Assembly (NCBI RefSeq): GCF_041146395.1
Contig: NC_091009.1
Location: forward strand, 183,501-247,500
From: Eulemur rufifrons
Lineage: Eukaryota; Chordata; Mammalia; Primates; Lemuridae
Direction: 5' to 3'
Length of the DNA: 64,000 bases
In this document: piece after piece, positions 11,753 through 23,122 of the stretch
Layout: every line of letters begins with the position of its first letter
Position numbering within the stretch: position 1 is the stretch's first letter
Translations under genes and position numbers: made by a program
Notes under the pieces: model-generated
What the model was told of the DNA's origin: nothing
Database searches by the model: none
Seen by the model: only the letters and a program-made list of their open reading frames with translations

Positions 11753-11887
11753 CCATGCGTGAGATGAGCCTCTGCCTTTGTCCTGCATGACAGTTGAAGC
11801 CCAACACCCAGGGTACGATGAAGTGGGGACCCAGCCTTGCTCCACATCCACAGTGCCCCGTACGTTAGACAGGGCCCGTGCCCTAAC
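11753..11887 (+). repeat. Island E, left arm
   Basis: A shorter island of about 135 bp that keeps only the core (CCATGCGTGAGATGAG, GTCCTGCATGACAG) and then AACACCCAGGGTACGATG and GACAGGGCCCGTGCCC. It occurs once per arm, with its mirror at 29720-29854, always next to the satellite. It appears to be an edge-specific, older relative of the other islands. Confidence 0.87.
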
Positions 11888-12143
11888 ACACACCGTTAAA
11901 CGTAAGCCCTAACCCTATCACTAAACCAAACCCTTAGTAAGCCCTGAATCTAACTCCTAACAGTAACCCTAATCCCTGACCCTTACTCTTGCCTCTCACC
12001 GTAAACCTAAACCCAACCACTAAACATAATCCTAATCTCTAACCCTAACAGTAATCCTAACCCTAATTCTAACCTAAAACCCTAACCCCTAAACCTAATC
12101 CTAGTCCCTAACACCTAACCTTACCCTAAACCCAATTCCAATT

Positions 12144-12280
12144 CTCAGACTTCTTCAATTCAAAAACTTAAAAAAGCCTACAATCCACCAATGCCGTGTC
12201 TGAGATGAGGGTCCGCCCCTATGTCCTGCATGACAGGCAGGCGCCAATGCCCAGGGTACTATGGAGTGGGGTCCGGGGGT
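12144..12280 (+). repeat. Island F, telomere-repeat/satellite boundary, left
   Basis: The last island. It begins CTCAGACTTCTTCAATTC, has the core AAAGCCTACAATCC and GTCCTGCATGACAGG, and ends GGGGTCCGGGGGT, where the 94-bp satellite starts directly. No telomeric repeat follows it, so the boundary lies inside or at the end of an island. Confidence 0.88.
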
Positions 12281-15200
12281 CTGGAGGCTTGCTAAACTCC
12301 AGTTTGGAAGAATTGCTATAGTCATATATAGGGATGCTTACATTTACTGATAGAAAGCAACTATTGGTGTGTGATTTGTAGGCTTGCCTTACTCTAGTTT
12401 GGATGAAGAAGCTGAATCATATATAGGAATATTAGCTTTGAGTTAGAGGAAGCATCTATGGGGGGTGCTTTTTTGGCTTGTTAAACTCTGGTTTGGAAGA
12501 AGTTCGAGAGTCTTATATAGGAACGATATCATTCATTCAGAGAAAGCAATTATAGGGAGTTGGTTTGTAGGCTTGCTAAGCTCTAGTTTGGAGGAAGGCG
12601 AGAGTCATATATAGGAACGCTTACATTCACATAAAGCGTCTACGGGGGGACGGTTTCTAGGCTTCCTAAACTCTAGCTTGGAAAAAGAGGACAGTTATGT
12701 ATAGGAACTCTCGGCGGGGGATTTGTAGCATTGCTAAAATCTTAGATTGGAAAAGTTGCGAGAGTCATACATAGGAATGTTAACATTCACTCAATGAAAG
12801 CAACTATAAGGGGTGCTTTCCAGGCTGGCTACACTCTAATTTGGAAAAAGTGCGACAGTCATATATAGGAAGGCTTATATTCACTCAGACAAAGCAATTA
12901 TGTGTAGGTGTATAGTAGGCATGCTAACTCTAGTTTGGAAAATTTTGAGAGCCATGTATAGGAAAGCTTACAGTAACTTAGAGAAAGCAACGAACGGGGG
13001 TGGAGTGTAGGCTTGCTAAACTCTAGTTTGGAGGAAGTGCCATAGTCCTATATAGGAACGCTTAAATTCGTTCAGAGAAAACAGCTGTCGGGGATTGGTT
13101 TGTAGACATAACTCAAGTTTGGAAGAAGTGCGAGAGACATATATAGGAATGTTTACATTGACTCAAAGAAAGCAACTATGGGGGAGTGTTATTTTGGCAT
13201 GCCAGATGCTAGTTAGGAAGAAGTACAAGACTCATATATAGGAACACTTACATTCACACACCGAGAGCAACTACGGAGTAGTGTCAGGTAGACATGTTAA
13301 AGTCTAGCTTGGGAGAAGTTCCAGAGTCCTATATAGGAAAGGTAACAGCCACTTTGAAAAAGCAAGTCTTGGCGGGTGGTTTGTAGGCCTGCAAAACCCT
13401 GTTTTGGTTGAAGTGTGAGAGTCATATATGAGAACGCTTACATTCCCTCAGAGAAAGCAACGATGGGGTTGTTTGTAGGCTTACTAAACTGCAGTTTGGA
13501 AGAAGCACGAGAATCACATATAGGAACACATACATTTTGACGCACTGAAAGTAACTATGGGGTGGTGTTTTATAGGCATGCTAAACTCTAGTTTGGACGA
13601 AGTTTGAGAATCACATATAAGAAAGCTTACAGTCACTTAGAGAAAGCAAATCTCTGGGTGTGGAATGTAGGCCTGCTAAACTCTATTTTGGTTGAAGTGT
13701 GAGAGTCATATATGGGAACGCTTACATTCACTCAGAGAAAACAACGTTTGGGTGGTGGTTTGTAGGGCATACTAAACTGTAGTTTGGAAGAAGTACGAGA
13801 GTCCTATATAGGAACACTTACATTCATGCAGAGAAAGCACTTATGGCGTCAGGTTTTGTAGGCATGCTAAACTGCAGTTTGGAAGAAGTTGGAGAACCTT
13901 ATACAGGAATGATTACCATCACCTAGGGAAAGCAACTCTCGGGAGATTGTTTGTACACATGCTAAACTCTAATTTGGATGAAGTGTGAGAGTCAAACATG
14001 GGACCGCTTACATTCCCTCAGAGAAACAACATTGGGCTGGTTTTTGTAGGCATACTAATTAGTTTGGAAGAAGTGCGAGAATGATATTTGGGAACGCTTA
14101 CATTCACCCAGAGAAAGCAACTACGGGGTGGTGTTTTGTAAGCATGCTATAGTTTGGAAGAAGTTCTAAACCTGAACAGTCACTTAGAGAAAGCAACTCT
14201 TGGTGGGTGATTTTTAGGTCTGCTAAATTGTATTTTGAAAGAAGTACCAGAGTCATATATACTAATGCTTACATTCATGCAAAGAAAAAACTATGGGGTG
14301 ATGTTTTGTGGGCATGTTAACCTGTAGTTTGGAAGAAGTTGGAGAGTCTTATTTAGGAAAGCTTACAGTCACCTAGAGAAAGCAACTCTCGGGAGATCCT
14401 TTCTTGGCCTGCTAAACTCTACTTTGCATCAATTGTGAGAGTCAAACATGGGAATGCTTTCATTCATTCAGAGAACGCAACGTTTGGGTGGTGGTTTGTA
14501 GGCATTCTAAACTGTATTTTGGAGGAAGTACGAGAGTCATATATCTGAACGCTTACATTCAGGCATAGACAGCAACTCTGGGGTCGTATTTTGTTGGCAT
14601 GCTAAACTGTGGTTTGGAAGAAGTTCGAGAGTCTTATATAGGAAAGATTACAGCGACACAGAGAAAACAGCTCTCGGAAGTTTATTGGTAGGCCTGCTAA
14701 ACTCTAATTTGGATGAAATTTGAGAACGCTTGCATTCATTCACTCAGAGAAAGAAACATTATCGTGATGGTTTGAAGGCATAATAACTGTAGTTGGGAAG
14801 AAGTAGGAGAGTCATATATATGAACGGTTACATTCACGCAGAGAAAGCAACTGTGGGGTGGCGCAGGTATGCATGTTAATCTGTAGTTTGGAGGAAGTGC
14901 GAGAGTCATATCTGGGGAAAATTACAGTCACTTAGAGAAAGGAACCATTTTGGGCTGGTTTGTAGATCTGTTAAATTCTATTTTGGAAACAGAGTGTGAG
15001 TCATATATGGGAACGCTTATGTTCACTCAGAGAAAGCAACCACGGTGTGGTGTTTTGTTGGCATGCTGTAGTTTGAAAGAAGTTGGAGATTCTTACATAG
15101 GAAAGTTTACAGTCACCTAGAGAAAGCAACTCACGGGGTGTGGTTTGTAGGCCTGCTAAACTCTAATTTAGATGAAGTGAGAGAGACATATATATGAACG

Positions 15201-15570
15201 CTTATATTGATGCAGAGAAAGTAACTATGGGGTGGTGTTTTGTAGGCATGCTAAAACATAATTTGGAAGAAGTTCGAAAGCAGACAGTCACTTAGAGAAA
15301 GCAACTCTCGGCGGTTCATTTTTCGGTCTGCTAAATTGTATTTTGAAAGAAGTACCAGAGTCATATATACAAACGCTTACATTCATGCAGAGAAAGCAAC
15401 TGTGGGGTGGTGTTTTCTAGGCATGCTAAACTCTAGTTTGGATGAAGTTTGAGAATCACATATAAGAAAGCTTAGAGTCACTTAGAGAAAGCAAATCTCT
15501 GGGTGTGGAATGTAGGCATGCTAAACTCTATTTTGGTTTCAGAGTGAGAGTCATATATGGGAAGGCTTAC

Positions 15571-15856
15571 ATTCACTCAGAGAAAGCAACGATGATGTGG
15601 TGGTTTGTAGGCATACTAAACTCTAGTTTGGAAGAAGTAGGAGAATGATATATGGGAACACTTACATTCATGCAGAGAAAGCAATTATGGGGTGGATTTT
15701 TTGTAGCCATGCTAATCTCTAGTTTGCAAGAAGTTAAAGAGTAATATATAGGAAAGCGTACCGTCATTTATAGAAACCAACTTTCGGGGGATGGTTTGTA
15801 GGCCTGCAAAACTCTACTTTGGAAGAAGGGGGAGAGTCATTTTGGGGACTGCGTAC
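15571..15856 (+). repeat. Three-monomer higher-order unit m1-m2-m3 (286 bp)
   Basis: Clear example of the basic trimer, followed by a second at 15857-16140 (284 bp). m1 carries GCATACTAAACTC, m2 carries GCATGCTAA, and m3 carries GGCCTGC with CTTTCGGGGG. The fixed cycle shows that the satellite is homogenised as trimers rather than as single monomers. Confidence 0.85.
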
Positions 15857-16140
15857 ATTCACTCAGAGAAATCAACGATGGGGTTGTGGTTTGTAGGCAT
15901 ACTAAACTCTAGTTTGGAAGAAGGACGAGAATCATATATAGGAACGCTTACATTCATGCAGAGAAAGCAACTATGGAGTGATGTTTGTATGCCTACTAAA
16001 CTATAGTTTGGGGGATGTTCGAGAGTCATATCTGGGATGCTTACAGTCATTTAGAGAAAGCAACTCTTGGGGGGGTGGTTCGTAGGCCTGCTAAACTCTA
16101 TTTTCAATGAAGTGTTAGAATCATATACAGGAACGCTTAC

Positions 16141-16598
16141 ATTCACTCAGAGAAAGCAACGTTGGGGTGGCCGTTTTTGAGCATACTGAACTCTACTTTG
16201 GAAGAGGTACGAGAGACATATACAGGAACGCTTTCATTAACACAGAGAAAGCAAATACGGGGTGATGTAGTGCAGGCATGCTAAACTATAGATTGGAAGA
16301 AGTTAGAAAGCTGACAGTCACTTAGAGAAAGCATCTCTTGGCGGGTGATTTTTAGGTCTGCTAAATTGTATTTTGAAAGACGTACCAGAGTCATATAGAC
16401 AAACGCTTACATTCATGCAGAGAAAGAAACTATGGGGTGATGTGTTGTGGGGATGCTAAACTGCAGTTTGGAAGGAGTTCGAGAGTGTTATATAGGATAA
16501 CTTACAGTCACCTAGAGAAAGCAACACTCGGGACAGCTTTGCAAGCCTGTAAACACTAATTAGCAGCAATTGTGAGAGTCAAACATGGGAACGCTTAC
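16141..16598 (+). repeat. Five-monomer higher-order unit (about 457 bp)
   Basis: The order is m1, shortened m2, m3, m2, m3. The shortened m2 lacks about 20 bp between AGAAGTT and GACAGTCACTT, where the usual AGTCTTATATAGGAAAGCTT is missing. The same shortened monomer recurs at about 15260, 17955, 18930, 20410 and 20870 and marks the phase of the pentamer. Confidence 0.8.
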
Positions 16599-17880
16599 AT
16601 TCACTCAGAGAACACAACGTTTGGGTGGTGATTTGTAGGCATCATAACTGTAGTTCGGAAGAAGTAGGAGAGTCATATATATGAACGGTTACATTCACGC
16701 AGAGAAAGCAACTGTTGGGTGGCGTATGTACGCATGTTAATGTATACTTTGGAGGAAGTTCGAGAGTTCTATCTGGGGAAAATTGCAGTCACTTAGAGAA
16801 AGCAACCATTGGGGGCCGTTTTGTAGATCTGCTAAATTCTATTTTGGAAGAAGAGAGAAAGTCATATGTGGGAACGCTTATGTTCACTCAGAGAAATCAA
16901 CGATGGGGCAGTGTTTCGTTGGCATGCTAAACTGTAGTTTGGAAGAAGTTCGTGAGTCTTATATAAGAAAGCTTTCAGTCACCTAGAGAAAGTAACTCTC
17001 GGCAGATTGTTTCTAAGCATGCTAAACTCTAATTTGCATCAATTGTGAGAGTCAAACATGGGAACGCTTACATTCACTCAGAGAACGCAACGTTTGGGTG
17101 GTGGTTTGTAAGCATTCTAAACTGTATTTTGGAGGAAGTAGGAGAGTCATATATACGAATGCTTACATTCACGCAGAGAAAGTAACTCTGGGGTCGTATT
17201 TTGTTGGCATGCTAAACTGTGGTTTGGAAGAAGTTCGAGAGCCTTATATAGCAAAGATTACAGTGACACAGAGAAAACAACTCTCTGTAGTTTTTTGGTA
17301 GGTCTGCTAAACTGTAATTTGGATGAAGTGTGAGAACGCTTGCATTCACTCAGAGAAAGAACTTTGTCGTGGTGGTTTGTAGGAATAACAACTGTAGTTC
17401 GAAGAAGTAGGAGAGTCATATATGAACGGTTACATTCACGCAGAGAAAGCAACTGTGGGGTGGCGTATGTAATCATCATAATCTGTAGTTTGGAGGAAGT
17501 TCGAGAGTCATATCTGGGGAAAATTAGAGTCATTTAGAGAAAGGAACCATCGGGGGCTGGTGTGTAGGTCTGCTAAATTCTATTTTGGAAAAAGAGTGAG
17601 AGTCATATATGGGAACGCTTATGTTCACCCAGAGAAATCAACGATGGGGCGCTGTATTGTTGGCATGGCAAACTGTAGTTTGGAAGAAGTTCGAGAGTCT
17701 TATATAGGAAAGTTTACAGTCACCTAGAGAAAGCAACTCACAGGAAGTGGTTTGTAGGCCGCTAAACTCTAATTTGGATGAAGTGAAAGAGGCATACATG
17801 GATACGCTTCATTCACTCAGAGAAAGGTAAATTGTGGTGCCGGTTTTTAGGTATACTAAACTCCAGTTTGGAAGAAGTAC

Positions 17881-20329
17881 GAGAGACATATATATGAACG
17901 CTTATATGGACGCAGAGAAAGCAACTATGGGGTGGTGTTTTGTTGGCATGCTAAAATATAGTTTGGAAGAAGTTCGAAAGCAGACAGTCAGAGAAAGCAA
18001 CTCTTGGCGGTAGATTTTTAGGTCTGCTAAATTGTATTTTGAAAGAAGTACCAGTGTCATATATACAAACGCTTACATTCATGCAGAGAAAGCAACTGTG
18101 GGGTGGTGTTTTCTAGGCGTGCTAAAGTCTAGTTTGGACGAAGTTTGAGAATCACATATAAGAAAGCTTAGAGTCTCTTAGGGAAAGCAAATTTCTGGTT
18201 GTGGAATGTAGGCGTGCTAAATTCTATTTTGGTTTAAGATTGAGAGTCATATATGGAAAGGGTTACATTCACTCAGAGAAAGCAACGATGATGTGGTGGT
18301 TTGTAGGCATACTAAACTCTAGTTTGGAAGAGTAGGAAAATGATATTTGGGAATGCTTACATTCATGCAGAGAAAGCAATTATGGGGTGGGTTTTTGTAC
18401 CCATGCTAATCTCTAGTTTGGAAGAAGTTATATAGGAAAGCGTACAGTCATTTATAGAAACCAACTTTCGGGGGATGGACGGTAGTCCTGCAAAACTCTA
18501 CTTTGGAAGAAGGGGGAGAGTCATATTGGGGACCACGTACATTGACTCAGAGAAATCAAGGATGGGCTTGTGTTTTGTAGGCATACTAAACTCTAGTTTG
18601 GAGGAAGTACGAGAATCATATATAGGAACGCTTACATTCATGCAGAGAAAGCAACTATGGAGTGATGTTTGTATGCCTACTAAACTATAGTTTGGAGGAT
18701 GTAACTCTCGGGGGGTGGTTCGTAGGCCTGCTAAACTCTATTTTCAATGAAGTGTTAAAATCATATACAGGAACGCTTACATTCACTCAGAGAAAGCAAC
18801 GTTGGGGTGGCCGTTTTTGAGCATACTAAACTCTACTTTGGAAGAGGTCCGAGAGACATAAATACGAACGCTTACATTAACACAGAGAAAGCAAATACGG
18901 GGTGCTGTAGTGCAGGCATGCTAAACTATAGATTGGAAGAAGTTCGAAAGCTGACAGTCACTTAGAGAAAGCAACTCTTGGCGGGTGATTTTTTCAGTCT
19001 GCTAAATTGTATTTTGAAAGACGTGTCAGAGTCTTATATACAAACACTTACATTCATGCGTAGAAAGAAAATATGGGGTGATGTGTTGTGGGGATGCTAA
19101 ACTGCAGTTTGGAAGGAGTTCGAGAGTGTTATTTGGATAGCTTACAGTCACCTAGAGAAAGCAACACTCAGGAGAGCTTTGCAAGCCTGCTAAACTCTAA
19201 CTAGCAGCAATTGTGAGAGTCAAACATTGGAACGCTTACATTCACTCAGAGAACACAACGTTTGGGTGGTGGTTTGTAGGCATAATAACTGTAGTTCAGA
19301 AGAAGTAGGAGAGTCATATATATGAACGGTTACATTCACGCAGAGAAAGCAACTGTTGGGTGGCGTATGTATGCATGCTAATCTGTAGTTTGGAGGAAGT
19401 GCGAGAGTCATATCTGGGGAAAATTACAGTCACCTAGAGAAAGCAACTCTCGGGAGATTGTTTCTAAGCATGCTAAATTCTAATTTGCATCAATTGTGAG
19501 AGTCAAACATGGGAACGCTTACATTCACTCAGAGAACGCAACGTTTGGGTGGTGGTTTGTAAGCATTCTAAACTGTATTTTGGAGGAAGTAGGAGACTCA
19601 TATATACGAATGCTTACATTCACGCAGAGAAAGCAACTCTGGGGTCGTATTTTGTTGGCATGCTAAACTGTGGTTTGGAAGAAGTTCGAGAGCCTTACAT
19701 AAGAAAGATTACAGTGACACAGAGAAAAACAACTCTCTGTAGTTTGTTGGTAGGTCTGCTAAACTGTAATTTGGATGAAGTGTGAGAATGCTTGCATTCA
19801 CTCAGAGAAAGAACGTTGTCGTGATGGTTTGTAGGAATAAATGCTGTAGTTTAAAAGAAGGAGAGTCATATATGACCGGTTACATTCACGCAGAGAAAGC
19901 AACTGTGGGGTGGCCTATGTAATCATCATAATCTATAGTTTGGAGAAAGTTCGAGAGTCATATGTGGGAAAAATTAGAGTCACGTAGAGAATTGGAACCA
20001 TCGGGTGTTGTGTAGGTCTGCTAAATTCTATTTTGGAAGAAGAGTGAGAGTCATATATGGGAACGCTTATGTTCACTCAGAGAAATCAACGATGGGGCGC
20101 TGTATTGTTGGCATGCTAAACTGTAGTTTGGAAGAAGTTCGAGAGTCTTATATAGGAAAGTTTACAGTCACCTAGAGAATGCAACTCACAGGAGGTGGTT
20201 TGTGGGCCACTAAACTCTAATTTGGATGAAGTGAAAGAGGCATACATGGATACGCTTCATTCACTCAGAGAAAGGTAAATTGTGGTGCCGGTTTTTAGGT
20301 ATACTAAACTCCAGTTTGGAAGAAGTACG
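17881..20329 (+). repeat. 2.45 kb satellite higher-order unit, copy 2
   Basis: Same monomer order as copy 1 but 250 bp shorter. About 46 bp are missing at 18700, where TTTGGAGGATGT joins directly to AACTCTCGGGG. Two monomers (about 188 bp) are missing near 19430, where the monomers carrying CAACCATTGGGGGCC and CAACGATGGGGC are absent. Confidence 0.82.
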
Positions 20330-21859
20330 AGAGTCATATATATGAACGCTTATATGGACGCAGAGAAAGCAACTATGGGGTGGTGTTTTGTAGGCATGCT
20401 AAAATATAATTTGGAAGAAGTTCGAAAGCTGACAGTGACTTAGAGTATGCAACTCTTGGCGGTTGATTTTGAGGTCTGCTAAATTGTATTTTGAAAGAAG
20501 TACCAGAGTCATATATAAAATCTCTTACATTGATGCTGAGAAAAACTATGTGGTGATGTTTTGTTGGCGTGCTGAAATGTAGTTTCGAAGAAGTTCGACA
20601 GTCTTTTATAGGAAACCTTACAGTCCCCTAGAGGAAGCAACTTTCGAGAGATAGTTTGTAAGCCTGCTAAACTCTACTTTGCATCATTTGGAACAGTCAT
20701 ACTTGGGAACGCTAACATTCTCTCAGAGAACTTAACTTTTGGGTGGTTGTTTGTAAGCATACTAAACGGTATTTTGGAAGTAGCAGAGTCATATATATGA
20801 GCGCTTACATTCACCCAGAGAGGGCCACTATGGGGTGGTGTTTTGTAGGCCTGCTAAAATATAATTTGGAAGAAGTTCGAAAGCTGACAGTGACTTAGAG
20901 AAGGCAACTCTCGGCGGTTGATTTAGAGGTCTGCTAAATTGTATTTTGAAAGAAGTACCAGAGTCATATATAAAATCGCTTATATTTATGCTGAGAAAGA
21001 AACTATGTGGTGATGTTTTGTTGGCGTGCTGAAATGTAGTTTTGAAGAAGTTCGACAGTCTTTTATAGGAAAGCTTACAGTCCCCCAGAGGAAGCAACTT
21101 TCGAGAGATAGTTTGTAAGCCTGCTAAACTCTATTTTGCATCATTTGGAACAGTCATACTTGGGAACGCTAACATTCTCTCAGAGAACGCAACGTTTGGT
21201 TGGTTGTTTGTAAGCATACTAAACTGTATTTTGGAAGAAGTAGCAGAGTCATATATACAAGTGCTTACATTCACGCAGAGAGGGCAACTATGGGGTGGTG
21301 TTTTGTAGGCATGCAAATCTCTAGTTGCGAAGAAGTTAAGAGTAATAGGAAAGCTTACAGTCGCATAGAGAAAGCAACCCTTGGGGGCCGGTTTGTAGTT
21401 CTGCTAAATTCTATTTTGGATGAAGTGTGAATCATAAACGGGAACGCTAACATTCACTCAGAGAAAGCAGGGTTGCGGTGGTGGTTTTTAGTCACACTAA
21501 ACTGGAGTTTGGAGGAAGTACGAGAATAAAAGAATGCTTACATTCACTCAGAAAAAGCAAAGTTGGGGAGGTGGTTTGTAGGTGTACTATACTTTGGAAG
21601 AAGTACGAGCGTGATGCATAGGAACGCTTACATTCACGCAAACTATGGGGTGGCCTTTTGTTGGCATGCTAAACTATGTTCCAAAGTCATATATAGGAAA
21701 GCTTATAGTGAGAGAAAGCAACTCTCAGGCGGTGTTTTGTAGGTCCGGTAAATTGCATTTTGAAAGCAGTCCGAGATTCATATAAGGGAAAGCCTATATC
21801 CACTCAGAGAAAGCAATGTTGGGCTGGTGGTTTGTAGGCATACTAAACTGTATTTTGGA
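20261..21859 (+). repeat. Non-inverted spacer of the palindrome
   Basis: About 1.6 kb of forward satellite with no mirror image in the right arm. It contains the 456-bp duplication and then increasingly damaged monomers from about 21430 (for example AACTATGTTCCAAAGTC near 21671). Confidence 0.75.
20380..21292 (+). repeat. 456-bp tandem duplication near the palindrome centre
   Basis: Two adjacent copies, about 20380-20835 and 20836-21292, share rare variants such as GCTAACATTCTCTCAGAG, GGCGTGCTGAAATGTAG and CCTAGAGGAAGCAAC/CCCAGAGGAAGCAAC. Each copy equals one five-monomer unit. The right arm has no counterpart, so the duplication is private to the non-inverted spacer. Confidence 0.85.
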
Positions 21860-21866
21860 ACTCGTA
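21855..21866. other. Strand-switch point of the satellite
   Basis: The forward monomer breaks off after ACTGTATTTTGGAA. The sequence then continues CTCGTATGTATGACTCTC, the reverse complement of the middle of a monomer. There is no long perfect hairpin, no telomeric repeat and no foreign insert, so this is a direct within-monomer junction. Confidence 0.85.
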
Positions 21867-22749
21867 TGTATGACTCTCACACTTGATCCAAATTAGAGTT
21901 CACCAGGCCTATAAACCACATCCTGAAAGTTGCTTTCTCTAGGTGAATGTAAGCTTTCCTATATAAAACTCTCGAACTTCTTCCAAACTACAGTTTAGCA
22001 TGCCAACAATACACCACCGGATCGTTGCTTTCTCTGAGTGAACATAAGCATTCCCTTATATGAATCTCTTTTTCCAAAATAGAATTTAGCAGACCTACAA
22101 ACCAGTCCCCGATGGTTGATTTAGCTATGTGACTGTAATTTTCCCTAGATATGACTCTCGAATTTCCTCCAAACTATAGATTAGCACGCGTACATACGGT
22201 ACCCAACAGTTGCTTTCTCTGCGTGAATGTAACCGTTCATATATATGACTTTCCTACTTTTTCCGAACTACAATTATTATGGCCACAAACCACAACCCAA
22301 ACGTTGCGTTCTGAGTGGATGTAAACCTTCCCATGTTTGACTTTAACAATCGGTGCAAATTAGTTTAGCAGGCTTAGAAACCATCTCCCGAGAGTTGCTT
22401 TCTCTAGGTGACTGTAAGCTTTCCTATATAAGACTCTCGAACTTCTTAGAAGTTTTGTGGGCAGTTTAGCATGCCCACAAAACATCACCCCATAGTTTCT
22501 TTCTCTGCATGAATGTAACCGTTTGTAACTATGATTCTGGTACTTATTTCAAAACACAATTTAGCAGACCTAAAAATCACCCGCAGAGAGTTTCTTTCTC
22601 TAAGTGACAGCTTTCGAACTTCTTCCAGACTACAGTTTAGCATGCCTAAAAACACGAACCCATAGTGGCTTTCAGTGCCTGAATGTAAGCGGTTCTATAT
22701 GTGATTCTTTTGCTTCTTCCAAATTACAGGTTAGTATACCTACAAACCA

Positions 22750-23122
22750 CCACCCCAACGTTGCTTTCTCTGAGTGAATGTAAGCGTTCCTGTATATGAT
22801 TCTAACACTTCATTGAAAATAGAGTTTAGCAGGCCTACGAACCACCCCCCCAAGAGTTGCTTTCTCTAAATGACTGTAAACTTCCCAGATATGACTCTCG
22901 AACATCCCCCAAACTATAGTTTAGTAGGCATACAAACATCACTCCATAGTTGCTTTCTCTGCATGAATGTAAGCGTTCCTATATATGATTCTCGTACTTC
23001 TTCCAAACTAGAGTTTAGTATGCCTACAAACCACAACCCCATCGTTGATTTCTCTGAGTGAATGTACGCAGTCCCCAATATGACTCTCCCCCTTCTTCCA
23101 AAGTAGAGTTTTGCAGGCCTAC
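22750..23122 (-). repeat. 373-bp block identical to 25437-25809
   Basis: Read base by base, this block has no difference from the one 2687 bp further right, and similarity drops at both ends. The two corresponding left-arm blocks, near 15.8-16.2 kb and 18.5-18.9 kb, differ from each other by substitutions and a 46-bp deletion. This points to a recent conversion within the right arm. Confidence 0.85.

Larger units (their letters stand above)
1..12143 (-). repeat. Degenerate telomere-type array, left block (CCCTAA on + strand)
   Basis: The + strand is a near-continuous run of CCCTAA and one- or two-base variants such as CCTTAA, CACTAA, GCTAAC, CCGTAA and CCATAA, so the G-rich TTAGGG strand is the minus strand. 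The run is broken at regular places by non-telomeric islands, listed separately. Stretches of 0.5-1.7 kb between islands hold only this degenerate repeat and a few short conserved landmarks. One is AACGTTAATGCATAA, about 150 bp after islands A, C and D. Another is a CCTGAGAACAA motif shortly after that. No coding potential is visible, because TAA occurs in nearly every repeat in several frames. Confidence 0.95.
15181..17880 (+). repeat. 2.70 kb satellite higher-order unit, copy 1
   Basis: Begins at GAGAGACATATATATGAACG and ends just before the next occurrence of that phrase 2700 bp later. About 29 monomers of mixed trimers and pentamers. Its mirror occupies roughly 23730-26430. Confidence 0.82.
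11711..20260 (+). repeat. Left arm of the large palindrome
   Basis: This segment is repeated in reverse at 21860-29896. From 11.7 to about 19 kb, x pairs with 41607-x with almost no net length change. In stretches compared by eye near the outer end (12210-12317 and 12005-12120) I saw no mismatch, and one near 11920. Toward the centre the pairing slips, because the right arm lacks about 0.5 kb corresponding to roughly 19440-19960 and the left arm lacks shorter pieces. Internal satellite duplications are shared by both arms, so they are older than the inversion. Confidence 0.9.
12281..21859 (+). repeat. 94-bp tandem satellite, forward block
   Basis: About 100 head-to-tail monomers. A typical one reads TTTGTAGGCATGCTAAACTC, TAGTTTGGAAGAAGTACGAG, AGTCATATATAGGAACGCTT, ACATTCACGCAGAGAAAGCA, ACTATGGGGTGGTG (94 bp, split here for reading). 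Monomers fall into three classes: m1 (CATTCACTCAGAG...GTTGGGG), m2 (CATTCATGCAGAG...TATGGGG) and m3 (CAGTCACTTAGAG...TCTCGG). Those next to island F, about 12.3-13.2 kb, are the most irregular. Open frames of 60-90 codons occur on both strands but shift with every indel, and none looks coding. I do not recognise the family. Confidence 0.93.

Noticed and set aside
1..12143. A functional chromosome end
   Set aside because: The repeat is too degenerate, perfect runs are at most about six units, and the array continues through both window edges with strand switches.
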